This document shows, in pieces, positions 26,871-36,303 of a stretch of DNA of 64,000 bases. The stretch lies in NCBI GenBank assembly GCA_964649445.1, contig CAZYPS010000003.1, positions 1 to 64,000 on the forward strand. The letters are read 5' to 3'. The position numbers were made by a program, and so were the translations under genes. Position 1 is the stretch's first letter. Every line of letters starts with the position of its first letter. The notes below the pieces were generated by a model. The model was not told where the DNA came from. It did not search any database and saw only the letters and a list, made by a program, of their open reading frames with translations. Source of the DNA: JAGXLP01 sp964649445 (GTDB taxonomy: Bacteria > Bipolaricaulota > Bipolaricaulia > M55B111).

Positions 26871-28116
26871 CCTTATCAACCTCCGTTACCACAGAACGAA
26901 TAATACCTTCGTAGAGTCTTGTCTTCAAGTTTTCTCCTTCTTCTACGTCCCTATAACCGGTAACCAACGTTCCATCTTCTCCGTAAGTAACTGAATACCC
27001 CTTTTTGAGCAACCTGGTCGGATTGGCAATCGAAAGCCTATCAACCAGGGAGTTCAGGGAGTCCCTGCGATGAGATAAAACAGTTGTTCCGTCCTCCAAT
27101 AGCTCTTCCGCCAGATCGTCGAACTCCTGAGACTTATCTTCGAGATTTCTAAACGGTATCCTAAATCCAAAACTGGAGGTTAACCTGTCCAGCTCTTTTT
27201 TTCGCTCCTCCAGCGCCGACGTCTCTGCTTCCAATATCCGTCTCAGATATAATTCTAAGTTTTTCTCAATTTCCCGTTTATCGGGGACAACCTCCTTCCC
27301 AGCCGCCGTGGGAGTAGGCACCCTTACGTCTGCCACGAAATCAGAGATAGTAAAATCAACTTCGTGCCCCACACCTGAGACTACGGGAAGTTCCGAATTG
27401 TAAATAGCCCGGGCGACAACCTCTTCGTTAAAAGGCCACAGGTCCTCCAGCGAACCTCCTCCCCTGCTAACAATCAGTAATTCGAGTCCCATTTCCGCCT
27501 GAAGACTGTTAGCTCGCCGAATTGACTTGGCTATTTGTTCGCTTGCCTCTTCCCCCTGGACTTTGACGGGAAAGATATAACAGGTAGCACCGGTAAACCT
27601 TTCATCTATAGTTGAAACTATATCCCTAATGGCTGCTCCTGTTGGAGAAGTAATAATCCCTATCGAACCGGGAAACCGGGGGAGGTTTTTCTTCTCTGAA
27701 TCATCGAACAGGCCTTCCTCTTTCAACCGTTTTTTGAGCCGCTGAAATTTTTTCTGAAGTTCCCCTTTACCCACTTCTTTCAGGTCCCTAACCCTCAACT
27801 GGTAACGACCCCGCTTCTCATAGACGGTCAAAGTCCCCTGAGCAATAAGTGCCATACCGTCTTCTGGTTCAAGATCGACTCCCCTATTATCCCCCGAAAA
27901 CATCACGGCGTCGATCTCGGAGTCCTCTTCTTTCAGAGTAAAGTATAGATGGCCCGCCGAGGATTTATGAAGGTTGGAGACTTCCCCTTCGACCCATATA
28001 GATCGGAAGTTCTCCTCTAACAGATAACGAGCTTCCCGATTCAACTGAGATACTGAGTATATCTCGTCGTCTTCGGGCTCTTCCTGTTCAAATAAACTCG
28101 AACTGGAAGGGTTCAT
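26863..28116 (-). CDS. xseA: Exodeoxyribonuclease VII large subunit
   Basis: Catalytic subunit (417 aa) cutting single-stranded DNA. An N-terminal OB fold (YSVSQLNREARYLLEENFRSI then WVEGEVSNLHKSSAGHLYF) precedes the nuclease domain with GIITSPTGAAIRDI, the RGGGSLEDLWPFNEE block and the VSGVGHEVDFTISD block. A C-terminal coiled coil follows. The first 15 residues are a Ser/Glu-rich extension. No ribosome site is close to the ATG; AGAGGGAGAA is 17 bases upstream. Confidence 0.94.
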   Translation of the reverse strand: MNPSSSSLFEQEEPEDDEIYSVSQLNREARYLLEENFRSIWVEGEVSNLHKSSAGHLYFTLKEEDSEIDAVMFSGDNRGVDLEPEDGMALIAQGTLTVYEKRGRYQLRVRDLKEVGKGELQKKFQRLKKRLKEEGLFDDSEKKNLPRFPGSIGIITSPTGAAIRDIVSTIDERFTGATCYIFPVKVQGEEASEQIAKSIRRANSLQAEMGLELLIVSRGGGSLEDLWPFNEEVVARAIYNSELPVVSGVGHEVDFTISDFVADVRVPTPTAAGKEVVPDKREIEKNLELYLRRILEAETSALEERKKELDRLTSSFGFRIPFRNLEDKSQEFDDLAEELLEDGTTVLSHRRDSLNSLVDRLSIANPTRLLKKGYSVTYGEDGTLVTGYRDVEEGENLKTRLYEGIIRSVVTEVDKDE

Positions 28117-28145
28117 TCTAAATCTTATTGTTCTCCCTCTTGAGA

Positions 28146-29220
28146 CTAGAAAGTCCTGGATTTGCCGGATTTCGGAAGTTCGCTTCTATCTATTTCGCGT
28201 CCCTCAACATAGACTTTTTCTACATTATTTTCCAGATCCAGGACAGTTCCATTTGTGACGATAAAATCCCCGTCCTTTCCGGGTTCAAGGGACCCCACTC
28301 TATCCTCTATCCCTGCTACCCGAGCACTGTTAATTGTTATTGCTTTGAGGGCTTCCATCTTATCCATTCCCTCTCTTACGGCAAAAGCAGCAAGGAGCGG
28401 TAGATACTGGATCGGGATTACGGGAGAATCAGTCGTAATGGCCACCCTCACTCCCGCCTCTGCGAGCAGGCCGGACGTTTTAAATGTTCTTTCGATCAAT
28501 TCTCTTTTACTTCTTGAGGTCATACTTGGCCCCACTACTGCATCGGACTCGTGTTCCGCGAGAAAATCCGCTATTTTGTGGCCCTCGGTACAGTGATCTA
28601 TGGAATAGTCCAGATCGAACTCCTCCGCTATCCTTATAGCCGTCACGATGTCATCTGCCCTATGGGCGTGAATTTTTGCCCTCAAATCACCTTTAATTAC
28701 AGGTACCAGCGCTTCCAGCTTGTAATCCTTTTTGAACGAATTATCTGCCCCGTTTTTCTTTTTTCTCTCCAGATAATCTTTCGCGTCAAATAACGCCTTC
28801 CTCAAAGTGGCTCCAGTACCAATCCTCGTACTGGGAATCCGGTCCTTTTCATCATATACCCTTTTCGGATTCTCGCCCGTGGCCATCTTCATAGCCGTTG
28901 GTTCCCTGATCAAGAGATCGTCGAGTACTATAGAACCAGAAGTCTTTATCGCGGCAAATTGACCCCCCACCACGTTACCCGATCCCGGCCCGGTATTCAC
29001 GGTCGTAACACCAGCATTTACTGCATCCTGCAGTCCAAGTCCGGCCGGGTTTATCCCGTCGATGGCTTTTACCTGGGGCGTAACCGGATCGGTCATTTCG
29101 TTTGTATCCTGACCTTCCCAGCCCTCACCGTCTTCGTGAACCCCCACATGAGTATGGGCGTCAATAAGACCCGGCATAATCGTTTGATCGCCAAAATCAA
29201 TCAGCTCGGCACCCTCCGGC
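28146..29220 (-). CDS. Amidohydrolase (imidazolonepropionase-like), N-terminus lost in assembly gap
   Basis: Metal-dependent hydrolase of the amidohydrolase superfamily. The frame is open through 29220 into the N run, so the true start is missing; the visible part encodes about 358 aa. The segment before MPGLIDAHTHVG (PEGAELIDFGDQTI) is the usual end of the first beta-sandwich half. Metal ligands: HTH at the start, His in KIHAHRADDI and in YSIDHCTEGH, and Asp in AITTDSPV. It ends with the usual GKDGDFIVTNG return strand. Substrate is unknown; imidazolonepropionase-like and adenine deaminase-like members share this pattern. Confidence 0.85.
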
Positions 29221-29320
29221 NNNNNNNNNNNNNNNNNNNNNNNNNNNNNNNNNNNNNNNNNNNNNNNNNNNNNNNNNNNNNNNNNNNNNNNNNNNNNNNN
29301 NNNNNNNNNNNNNNNNNNNN
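29221..29320. other. Assembly gap (100 Ns)
   Basis: Exactly 100 Ns, the conventional size for a join of unknown length. It removes the first codons of the amidohydrolase and its promoter. The true distance between 29220 and 29321 is unknown. Confidence 0.98.
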
Positions 29321-29733
29321 GATAACAAGTAAATATAACTTAATTGGGCCGAATCTTAAACTACTTTTTGGCGACCTTAAGCGCTCTCGTGAGAACTAAC
29401 TCAATGGAACTTACAGGACTTTCGTAAGACAAGCTCTAAATCTTTTACTTACCTTCCTGGGCAATAATGTCTAACTGGACGACTTTAAAATATCGACCCC
29501 GGAAAAAATACGATCTTGACTTCAGCTACCCGTTATACTTATAATGTTTTGATTTTTGAGTTAGTTATGAAATATTTTAACCAGAACTTGACCTGTCATT
29601 TCGATCCTTTCTTTGCCCCAAACCCCGATAATACGGGGGGCAGGCTTCCCCTTTAATACCTACCTACTTTACCGAAGATCGTTTTTCGTTGTCGGCTTTC
29701 CAATAAAAACAAATTCTTCTGGAGGTAAAATCT
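29321..29733 (+). other. Intergenic region before PEPCK-like gene
   Basis: No gene is supported. It includes the promoter at 29516-29545 and would give the following gene a leader of about 180 bases. No known riboswitch was recognised. Confidence 0.45.
29516..29545 (+). promoter_or_regulatory. Promoter for PEPCK-like gene
   Basis: TTGACT (29516-29521) and perfect TATAAT (29540-29545) spaced by 18 bases. Start of transcription near 29552. Confidence 0.6.
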
Positions 29734-31503
29734 ATGCAAACCAATCAACTATCCTGGGCTCGAAACCAAGCATTACTTACAGTAAGAGAACAGCCCTGTG
29801 AAACAGAGAAAGAGCTCCTGCAGAGTAGCCCTGCTCAAAAAGTAATACTGAAATTCATCAAAAAGCTAAAAAACGACCAGTCTCGATTGCTGCAAATTCT
29901 TCCGGACAAACTCGCCGATCAACCAGCACCAACTATAACGGAAAGGATACATCCGGTATTGATAGATCTTCTCGAGAAACCGCTCACGAAAGTAGGACCA
30001 AAATCAGAGCTGGGCGAGAGGATTCTGGAACATAGAGGAAAATTCCACCAATTTATCGAAAAACTTTACGACTACTGGAGAGAATATACTAGATTTCTGG
30101 TAAAGTGGACGGGCTATGGCTCCAGCGAAAAGGGAACCAGGCCTTATCTTCAGTTTAATAAGGAACTCGACGAACTAACTGAACTCGTACGCTCGGCTTA
30201 CAGATCTATCGCTGAAAATATTACCAACTCTCATCCGATAGTTTACCGCCAGGTCTCTGCCGGGTTTGAAGTTGGACTGGCCGTAGATAAGAAGGAGTTT
30301 TCATATCCGGACTATCTCAAAAAGAAATTCGGACAAGTTCCAGTCATCGAACAGGTAACGATCGAGCCTCCCTTCGTAATCGATCCTCCAATGAACAAAC
30401 GAACGGGTAGGTTCAGAGAGACCGATAGCAACCCCCTAAAAAACACTGAAATAAATCCCCAGAACTGGCTCTGTTATCCCGCAAAAGTCGGAGACCTCAG
30501 GATAGACGTATTCTTCCATCAGGATTTTCTTGATCTGGGAGCCTCATTAGCTAATCTGTTCGAACTTGTGACGGGAGAAGATCTCAAGGAGAGCCCGGAC
30601 GCAGTCTACGCTTACGGAATCGATCCTTCTAACATGAAAGACTACGGCGATCTCCCCACGGTATTTTATCAAGACGAAGAAAATGAACTGCTTTACGGAG
30701 CTTTACCCAGGGAGGACAGATTCGGCTACTTTGGCTACGTTAAAAAGATGATGTTAACGCTCCACAACGTCATAGCCATGAAAAGAGGCCGTCTCCCGCT
30801 CCACGGTGCTATGACTAGGATATTCTTCAAAGACATGGAACCCGTCACGTTAGCAATATTGGGAGGTTCAGGCGCCGGTAAATCCGAGACACTCGAGGCT
30901 TTTCGGGTGATAGCCGAGGAGTCGATTCAGGAAATGGAAATAATCTGTGACGATATGGGGTCTCTGGGTATTGCCGAGGACGGGCGGATCCTGGGCTACG
31001 GCACAGAAACTGGGGCATTTGTAAGGCTGGACGACCTTCAAAAAGGGTATGCCTTCAGCCAGCTTGATAGGTCGATATTTATGAGCCCCCAGAGAACTAA
31101 TGCCCGGGCTTTGATGCCGGTCGCCCCGATTGAGAAAGTCCTGGAAGGAGTTCCGTTAGATTACCTCTTTTACGCCAACAACTATGAAGAAGTTGATTCC
31201 GAACACCCCACGGTAGAAAAGATTACCTCTCCCGAAAAAGCTTTGTCTGTATTTAGCGAGGGAGCCCGAATGTCAAAAGGGACTACGACCGAAAAGGGTC
31301 TGAGTCACACCTACTTTGCCAATCCATTTGGGCCACCTCAGTTTAAAGAAATCCACGACAAACTGGCAGACGAATTTTTCGACCAGTTCTTTATTGATGG
31401 AGTATTCGTCGGTCAGCTAAGAACGAGGCTGGGCATAAAAGGGATGGAGACAGAGGGACCGGAAAAGGCCGCTAAAGACTTACTAAAATTGGTAAGAGGA
31501 TAG
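29734..31503 (+). CDS. PEP carboxykinase-like P-loop protein (possibly DUF4914 family)
   Basis: A 589-aa protein with a PEPCK/HprK-type kinase-1 loop GGSGAGKSET at about residues 377-386, preceded by RLPLHGAM and followed by an acidic metal site (IICDDMGSLG). These match the PEPCK-fold active site, but the first 300 residues and overall sequence differ from PckA, which is encoded separately at 33001-34647. It may be a divergent nucleotide-dependent carboxykinase or a kinase with another substrate. Ribosome site GGAGGT is 8 bases before the ATG. It converges with glutamate dehydrogenase across a shared terminator. Confidence 0.6.
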   Translation: MQTNQLSWARNQALLTVREQPCETEKELLQSSPAQKVILKFIKKLKNDQSRLLQILPDKLADQPAPTITERIHPVLIDLLEKPLTKVGPKSELGERILEHRGKFHQFIEKLYDYWREYTRFLVKWTGYGSSEKGTRPYLQFNKELDELTELVRSAYRSIAENITNSHPIVYRQVSAGFEVGLAVDKKEFSYPDYLKKKFGQVPVIEQVTIEPPFVIDPPMNKRTGRFRETDSNPLKNTEINPQNWLCYPAKVGDLRIDVFFHQDFLDLGASLANLFELVTGEDLKESPDAVYAYGIDPSNMKDYGDLPTVFYQDEENELLYGALPREDRFGYFGYVKKMMLTLHNVIAMKRGRLPLHGAMTRIFFKDMEPVTLAILGGSGAGKSETLEAFRVIAEESIQEMEIICDDMGSLGIAEDGRILGYGTETGAFVRLDDLQKGYAFSQLDRSIFMSPQRTNARALMPVAPIEKVLEGVPLDYLFYANNYEEVDSEHPTVEKITSPEKALSVFSEGARMSKGTTTEKGLSHTYFANPFGPPQFKEIHDKLADEFFDQFFIDGVFVGQLRTRLGIKGMETEGPEKAAKDLLKLVRG

Positions 31504-31525
31504 GGTTCGTTAGTTTCAGATATAA

Positions 31526-31562
31526 AAGCCCCGTCGAATCAGACGGGGCTTAACTTAATTTT
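31526..31562. terminator. Bidirectional intrinsic terminator
   Basis: A perfect 10-bp stem AAGCCCCGTC (31526-31535) with GACGGGGCTT (31542-31551) closes a 6-base loop. On the plus strand AACTTAATTTT follows; on the minus strand TTTTATATCT follows. It separates the convergent PEPCK-like and glutamate dehydrogenase genes. Confidence 0.85.
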
Positions 31563-31647
31563 AACTTAGTGTGAACGTAATACTGTACTCAATTATTCCC
31601 GATTTTGTCCGACTGTCCACTTATCGCTGCTCGAGGGAGTTCAGGGT

Positions 31648-32913
31648 TTAGACCCACCCTCTCAATTCCATTGCTTTAGCGATTCTCTCAATCGAGACCA
31701 TATAAGCAGCCGTTCTGTTGTCAACTCCCTCTTCCCTAGCTCTACTGTGAACATCGGCAAAAGCCTTGGTCATCTTCTTGTCCAACCGTTCGTAGACCTC
31801 CGGCTTGGACCAGTAGTACCTGTTTCTGTTCTGAACCCACTCGAAATATGAAACCGTCACTCCACCGGCATTACAGAGAAAATCAGGTATTATGTAAATT
31901 CCTTTTCGATTCAGAATATCGTCCGCCTCTGGCGTGGTGGGACCGTTTGCTGCTTCCGCTATTATATCTGCCTTTATATCATCCGCGTTCTCTTCGGTTA
32001 AGACGTTCTCAATAGCGGCGGGTATTAAAATATCCACGTCCAGTTCAAGTAACTTTTCGTTACCTTCTTCCACGCCCCCGAGATACTCCACACCATCCAT
32101 GTCTTTGGCGAAGACACCGTGGTCTTTCATATTATCCTTAACATCACTGTGACAAATACCATCTTCGGAGTAGATGGCTCCTTCTTCGTCACCAATTGCT
32201 ACGATCTTAGCGCCAAGCTGCTCCTCCATCAACTTGTGAATATGGAACCCCACGTTTCCGTAACCCTGAACTGCAACCGTTTCCTTGTCCAGAGACCGGT
32301 TCAACTTATTTGCTGCTTCCCGAATGGTATATATTACCCCTCGCGCCGTCGCATCACCTCGACCAAGCGAACCACCAACTTCGACGGGTTTACCCGTGAT
32401 CACACCAGGAGAGTTGACACCTTTTATTTTGCTATATTCATCCATCATCCAGGCCATAGTTTGCTGGGTCGTATAGACGTCGGGCGCCGGTATATCCTTA
32501 TCCGGACCAATATAATCGGAGATCGCACAAATATAAGACCTGGCCACCCTTTCCTTCTCTCTTTCCGATAGTTGATTCGGGGAGCAAACAACCCCTCCTT
32601 TACCCCCACCATAAGGAATATCCGCCACGGCCGTTTTCCAGGTCATCCAGGCAGCCAATGCCTTTACGGTATCAAGTGTCTCATTAGGATGAAATCTTAA
32701 ACCGCCTTTTGTCGGTCCCAATGCGTCATTATATTGAACTCTATAACCTTTAAACGTTTTTGCCGACCCATCGTCCATCTTCACCTGAAAGTTCACGATA
32801 AATGTCCGCATAGGTTCCCTCAGCGCGTGATGAACGGACTCCTCAAGATCCAACGCATCCGCGGCTTTGTCCAACTGCCGCTGGACCGTCTTAAACGGAT
32901 TCATTTCCTTCAT
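31648..32913 (-). CDS. gdhA: Glutamate dehydrogenase
   Basis: NAD(P)-dependent Glu/Leu/Phe/Val-type dehydrogenase (421 aa) linking glutamate and 2-oxoglutarate. The substrate site GPTKGGLRFHPNE and the catalytic block KTAVADIPYGGGKGGV are intact, and the Rossmann motif is VQGYGNVGFHIHKL. Length matches the hexameric 420-aa class of anaerobes and archaea. A GAGGGGGA ribosome site lies about 5 bases before the ATG at 32913. Coenzyme choice cannot be set from the motif alone. PckA is just upstream. Confidence 0.95.
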   Translation of the reverse strand: MKEMNPFKTVQRQLDKAADALDLEESVHHALREPMRTFIVNFQVKMDDGSAKTFKGYRVQYNDALGPTKGGLRFHPNETLDTVKALAAWMTWKTAVADIPYGGGKGGVVCSPNQLSEREKERVARSYICAISDYIGPDKDIPAPDVYTTQQTMAWMMDEYSKIKGVNSPGVITGKPVEVGGSLGRGDATARGVIYTIREAANKLNRSLDKETVAVQGYGNVGFHIHKLMEEQLGAKIVAIGDEEGAIYSEDGICHSDVKDNMKDHGVFAKDMDGVEYLGGVEEGNEKLLELDVDILIPAAIENVLTEENADDIKADIIAEAANGPTTPEADDILNRKGIYIIPDFLCNAGGVTVSYFEWVQNRNRYYWSKPEVYERLDKKMTKAFADVHSRAREEGVDNRTAAYMVSIERIAKAMELRGWV

Positions 32914-33000
32914 TTTTTCCCCCTCTTAGGAAAATTGTCGTTCCGTCAATAATATTGTTACTAAATTCACAGCTCAATGTAAAACAAGTTCATCTTTAAT

Positions 33001-34647
33001 TCACTTCCCAGGGCACTGGTTAATTACTTCCTGGTCAATTTCTTTGTTTCCATAAGCCTCGTCAAAATGGTCCGAGAACTCTTCTGCCAGTTTCTTCGCT
33101 CTCTTCTCATAGGCCTCCTGGTCGTTCCAGGTTTCCTTCGGATTAAGCACCCTTTGGGGAACACCGGGACAGGTTCTTGGCCTCCTAAGATGAAACCTCC
33201 CGTTATCTTCGTATCTAACGTTTTTAAGCACACCTGATAGAGCCGCATCCACCATTGCCCTGGTATATTCAAGGTCGATTCTCCCACCTTTTCCACAGTG
33301 ACCACCTGTCCATCCGGTGTTAACTAAGTAGACATCCGTATCGTGCTTTTCCATCTTTTCCCCCAGCATCTCCGCGTACAGGTCGGGGTTTCTCGGCATA
33401 AACGGTTGTCCAAAGAACCTGGAAAATATCGACTCCGGCTCCGTAACGCCGGTCTCGGTTCCAGCTAGCTTACTGGTATATCCCATAAGGAACCAGAGCA
33501 TTGCCTGGTTTGAATCCAGCTTCGATACGGGAGGAATTACCCCGTTGGCGTCAGCCGTCAAAAATAAAATGGTTTCCGGGTGATCCGATACCGAGGATGA
33601 TTTTATATTTGAAAGATAACTAAGTGGATAAGACCCTCTTGAATTCGGAGTTAATCGATCGTCGGAGAAGTCGAATTCCCCATTCGGATACATTAGAGCG
33701 TTTTCAACTATAGCTCCATGGTCCCTGTAATCTTCCTCGTGCATAATTGCATTCCAGACTTCCGGCTCTTCTTCCTCCTTCAGATCTATCAATTTAGCGT
33801 AGCAACCGTTCTCGAAATTAGCCACACCACTGTCACCCCAGCCGTGCTCGTCATCACCCAAAAGCGCTCTATCCGGATCGGCTGAAAGGGTGGTCTTACC
33901 CGTACCGGACAATCCGAGCAGCAAAGCGAGATCACCGTTCTTTCCTTCATTCGCCGAACAATGCAGTGGCAGTACTCCCTCCTCGGGCAACAGGTAATTC
34001 ATCACTGTAAACATCAATTTCTTTACCGTGCCGAGGTAGGCGGAGCCAATTACTATCCCGAGGAGATTCTCAAAATCCATAGCGACGATCTTACTGGAGG
34101 TCCTATCTTCTTCGGTTTTTCTTAGCCTTCCTTCATACCTTTCCCGGTCAAGCTTATCATAAGGCAGTACTATCAGATCAAACGAATTCTCGGAAAATAC
34201 GCTTTGCTCGATATCCTCCGGCTCCGGTCGGAACATATTGAGGGTGAACAAAGCCGTTAGAGCTTGATCAGTTACAGTACTCGTCGGAAGGGTATAGGAA
34301 GAATCTGCCCCTATGACTCTATTCGTTTGGTACAATTCGTCTTTCTCGGAAATCCGCTCCAGGGCATCCTCAAAGATCATCCGAAAAGTTTCCGGTTTGA
34401 TTGGAATGTTATTTGGTGAATCCCAATCTACAGCATCCTCCACCTCCTTCCGCCTCACTATCACAGTGTCTTCGGGACTTCTCCCGGTGGATTCCGGGGG
34501 ATTCCAGGTAGCGAGTGCACCCGTTTCGCTCACAAACGCTTCTCCCCTCGATACCGACTTTTCAATTAGCAAAGATCGATCGAGATCTTTTTTTAGCGCA
34601 GGATGTTTGCTAATAACCTTCCTGAACTCGTCCTTCATAACATTCAC
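33001..34647 (-). CDS. pckA: Phosphoenolpyruvate carboxykinase (ATP)
   Basis: Interconverts oxaloacetate and PEP with ATP (548 aa). The kinase-1a P-loop is GLSGTGKTT at about 243-251, followed by DDEHGWGDSGVANFENGCYAK (kinase-2 and metal site) and the substrate block NTGWTGGHCGKGGRIDL. GTG at 34647 is the start, with AAGGAGG 6 bases before it. With glutamate dehydrogenase and the aminotransferase next to it, the cluster ties amino-acid carbon to PEP. Confidence 0.96.
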   Translation of the reverse strand: MNVMKDEFRKVISKHPALKKDLDRSLLIEKSVSRGEAFVSETGALATWNPPESTGRSPEDTVIVRRKEVEDAVDWDSPNNIPIKPETFRMIFEDALERISEKDELYQTNRVIGADSSYTLPTSTVTDQALTALFTLNMFRPEPEDIEQSVFSENSFDLIVLPYDKLDRERYEGRLRKTEEDRTSSKIVAMDFENLLGIVIGSAYLGTVKKLMFTVMNYLLPEEGVLPLHCSANEGKNGDLALLLGLSGTGKTTLSADPDRALLGDDEHGWGDSGVANFENGCYAKLIDLKEEEEPEVWNAIMHEEDYRDHGAIVENALMYPNGEFDFSDDRLTPNSRGSYPLSYLSNIKSSSVSDHPETILFLTADANGVIPPVSKLDSNQAMLWFLMGYTSKLAGTETGVTEPESIFSRFFGQPFMPRNPDLYAEMLGEKMEKHDTDVYLVNTGWTGGHCGKGGRIDLEYTRAMVDAALSGVLKNVRYEDNGRFHLRRPRTCPGVPQRVLNPKETWNDQEAYEKRAKKLAEEFSDHFDEAYGNKEIDQEVINQCPGK

Positions 34648-34679
34648 AAAACCCCTCCTTTTTTACGTTTTTTTGACCA

Positions 34680-35771
34680 TCAAAAGCTTCTCCAGACCTT
34701 TCCAAGCCTTTTTACTCCTTCCTCAATTCGGTCAGGAGGTAGTGCTGGGAATGGAAGCCTGACGAAACCTTCACCCCCTCGTTCAGGAAAAAATCCTTCG
34801 GCCGAAGAAAGAACTAAACCCGCGTCCTTTGCGCGATTATAGAACTCGCCCACCTCGGTGGCATCCGGAAGCCACAACCCAACAAAGAAGCCTCCCTGGG
34901 CCCTAACCCAGTCCGCTTCGGAGAAGTAGTCTTCCAGGCTCTCCAAAGTAGCTTCTAGCCTGGGTTTGTACAGGGAGATCAATTTCCTGATATTTCCCTC
35001 GAGCCATCCTTCTTTTATCAGCTCATTGACCACTCCCTGACCGAGTAATCCGGGAGAAATAAAAGTATCCTCTGCATAGACGGCTACACTATCTATTATT
35101 TCCGAATCACCAACGACCCAGCCCACTCTTACTCCCGGCCCAATTAACTTACTGAAGGACGATATTTGTACCACCCTTTCCGGACATAAACTCCTAAGAG
35201 TTGGTTTTTCCGCGCCAAAGTATCTCAATCTACGATAGGGAGAATCTTCTAATACCAGAGTATCGAACTTTTCCGTCAGCCCGACTACCTGTTCCCTTCT
35301 CTCTTTCGAAGCGGAAATACCCGTCGGGTTCTGAAAGTCAGGAATAGTGTAGAAAATCTCGGGGTTGTGAGCCTCGAGCAGATCTTTCAATTCTCCCGGA
35401 TTTGGACCATCCCTCTCGAGCTCCACCCCCACGACCTCCGCGCCCGCCCTATTGAATATAGTAATGGCTCTATCATAGGACGGACTTTCCACCACCACGG
35501 TATCGCCCGTTTCCAGATAGAGGTTAGCAATCATGTCCAGAATTTGAAGGGACCCATTAGCAATCAAGATATTCTCACCGTTAGCCCCATCATACCAATC
35601 AGCTAGCTTATTCCTTAACGGGGAGAATCCCCGGGCGTCACCGTAATGCAATAACGAACTCCCATACTGGTCCATTACTTCTCTGGCCACTTTACCTATT
35701 TTATTTCTCGGAAAGGTTTCAGTTGCAGGTACTCCACGGTTGAAAGGAATTTTTTGCTCGGTGTTTTTCAT
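34680..35771 (-). CDS. PLP-dependent aminotransferase (class I/II, 2-aminoadipate-type)
   Basis: Fold-type I aminotransferase (363 aa). The PLP lysine is in QISSFSKLIGPGVRVGW (SFSK), the cofactor Asp/Tyr region is in TIPDFQNPTGISASKERR, and the N-terminal NPTG block is clear. The shape of the active site motif is that of MocR-tail/LysN-type aminotransferases such as 2-aminoadipate transaminase, so aromatic or branched amino acids are possible substrates. It ends 32 bases before pckA and may be co-transcribed. A hairpin occupies its leader at 35803-35846. Confidence 0.85.
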   Translation of the reverse strand: MKNTEQKIPFNRGVPATETFPRNKIGKVAREVMDQYGSSLLHYGDARGFSPLRNKLADWYDGANGENILIANGSLQILDMIANLYLETGDTVVVESPSYDRAITIFNRAGAEVVGVELERDGPNPGELKDLLEAHNPEIFYTIPDFQNPTGISASKERREQVVGLTEKFDTLVLEDSPYRRLRYFGAEKPTLRSLCPERVVQISSFSKLIGPGVRVGWVVGDSEIIDSVAVYAEDTFISPGLLGQGVVNELIKEGWLEGNIRKLISLYKPRLEATLESLEDYFSEADWVRAQGGFFVGLWLPDATEVGEFYNRAKDAGLVLSSAEGFFPERGGEGFVRLPFPALPPDRIEEGVKRLGKVWRSF

Positions 35772-35802
35772 TTAGACCCTTTTTAATGAATTGCTCACCA
35801 GT

Positions 35803-35846
35803 ACTTGCCCGACATATCCGGAAACTACGGATAGAAATCGGCAAGT
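35803..35846. repeat. Two-part hairpin in aminotransferase leader
   Basis: Outer arms ACTTGCCCGA (35803-35812) and TCGGCAAGT (35838-35846) pair with one bulge; inner arms TATCCG (35815-35820) and CGGATA (35828-35833) close a 7-base loop. It ends about 30 bases before the aminotransferase start on the minus strand and has no T-run, so it is an operator-like or RNA regulatory element, not a terminator. Confidence 0.6.
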
Positions 35847-36171
35847 CGCAAACTCTAAACAGACAACAAACCACTCAATTAGATAAACAAATATGGCCTG
35901 ATCCGATGAATTAGTATTATCATTGTTGAATACGGCTGAGTTTCTAATTGAGCACTGAATTCCGGGTTTATTAACACTAAAATACATAATTCAGAACCTC
36001 ACGGTTTTGCTGGAAGCCGAGCACTGCCGCGTGAAGTTATTGATTTCAAAATGCTACCGGCAAACTTTCTCCATTGAACTTTCTCGCACATAAAAAAGTA
36101 TTTATTATACCCAAAAATCAGTAAAAATTACCGCCCAACTCCGGTTTAGGAAAAGAATACTAGAATCTATA

Positions 36172-36203
36172 CGCCGGGTGCGGTTAGTTTAAACCAACCG
36201 GCG
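36172..36203. repeat. Nested imperfect palindrome
   Basis: CGCCGG (36172-36177) and CCGGCG (36198-36203) flank an overlapping palindrome CGGTTAGTTTAAACCAACCG (36181-36200), which has one mismatched pair on either side of GTTTAAAC. Function unknown. Confidence 0.5.
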
Positions 36204-36289
36204 CAAAGTTTGCCCCTCCTATGCTGATACCAAAATTAACAGGACCAGTTCTAACTTGCAAGAGATATGTAAAATTCTGGCCTGATCGG

Positions 36290-36303
36290 TCTCGAATTCG
36301 AGA
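36290..36303. repeat. 14-bp perfect palindrome
   Basis: TCTCGAATTCGAGA at 36290-36303 is a perfect palindrome in non-coding DNA. It might be a regulator-binding site or a short stem of an RNA. Confidence 0.5.

Noticed and set aside
28959..29399. Open frame across the N gap on the plus strand
   Set aside because: It contains unknown residues, is antisense to the amidohydrolase and has no protein-like features.
32119..32571. 150-codon frame opposite glutamate dehydrogenase
   Set aside because: Antisense shadow of a strongly conserved gene; no start signal.
35772..35987. 71-codon minus-strand frame upstream of the aminotransferase
   Set aside because: It covers the leader hairpin, lacks a ribosome site and its sequence looks random.
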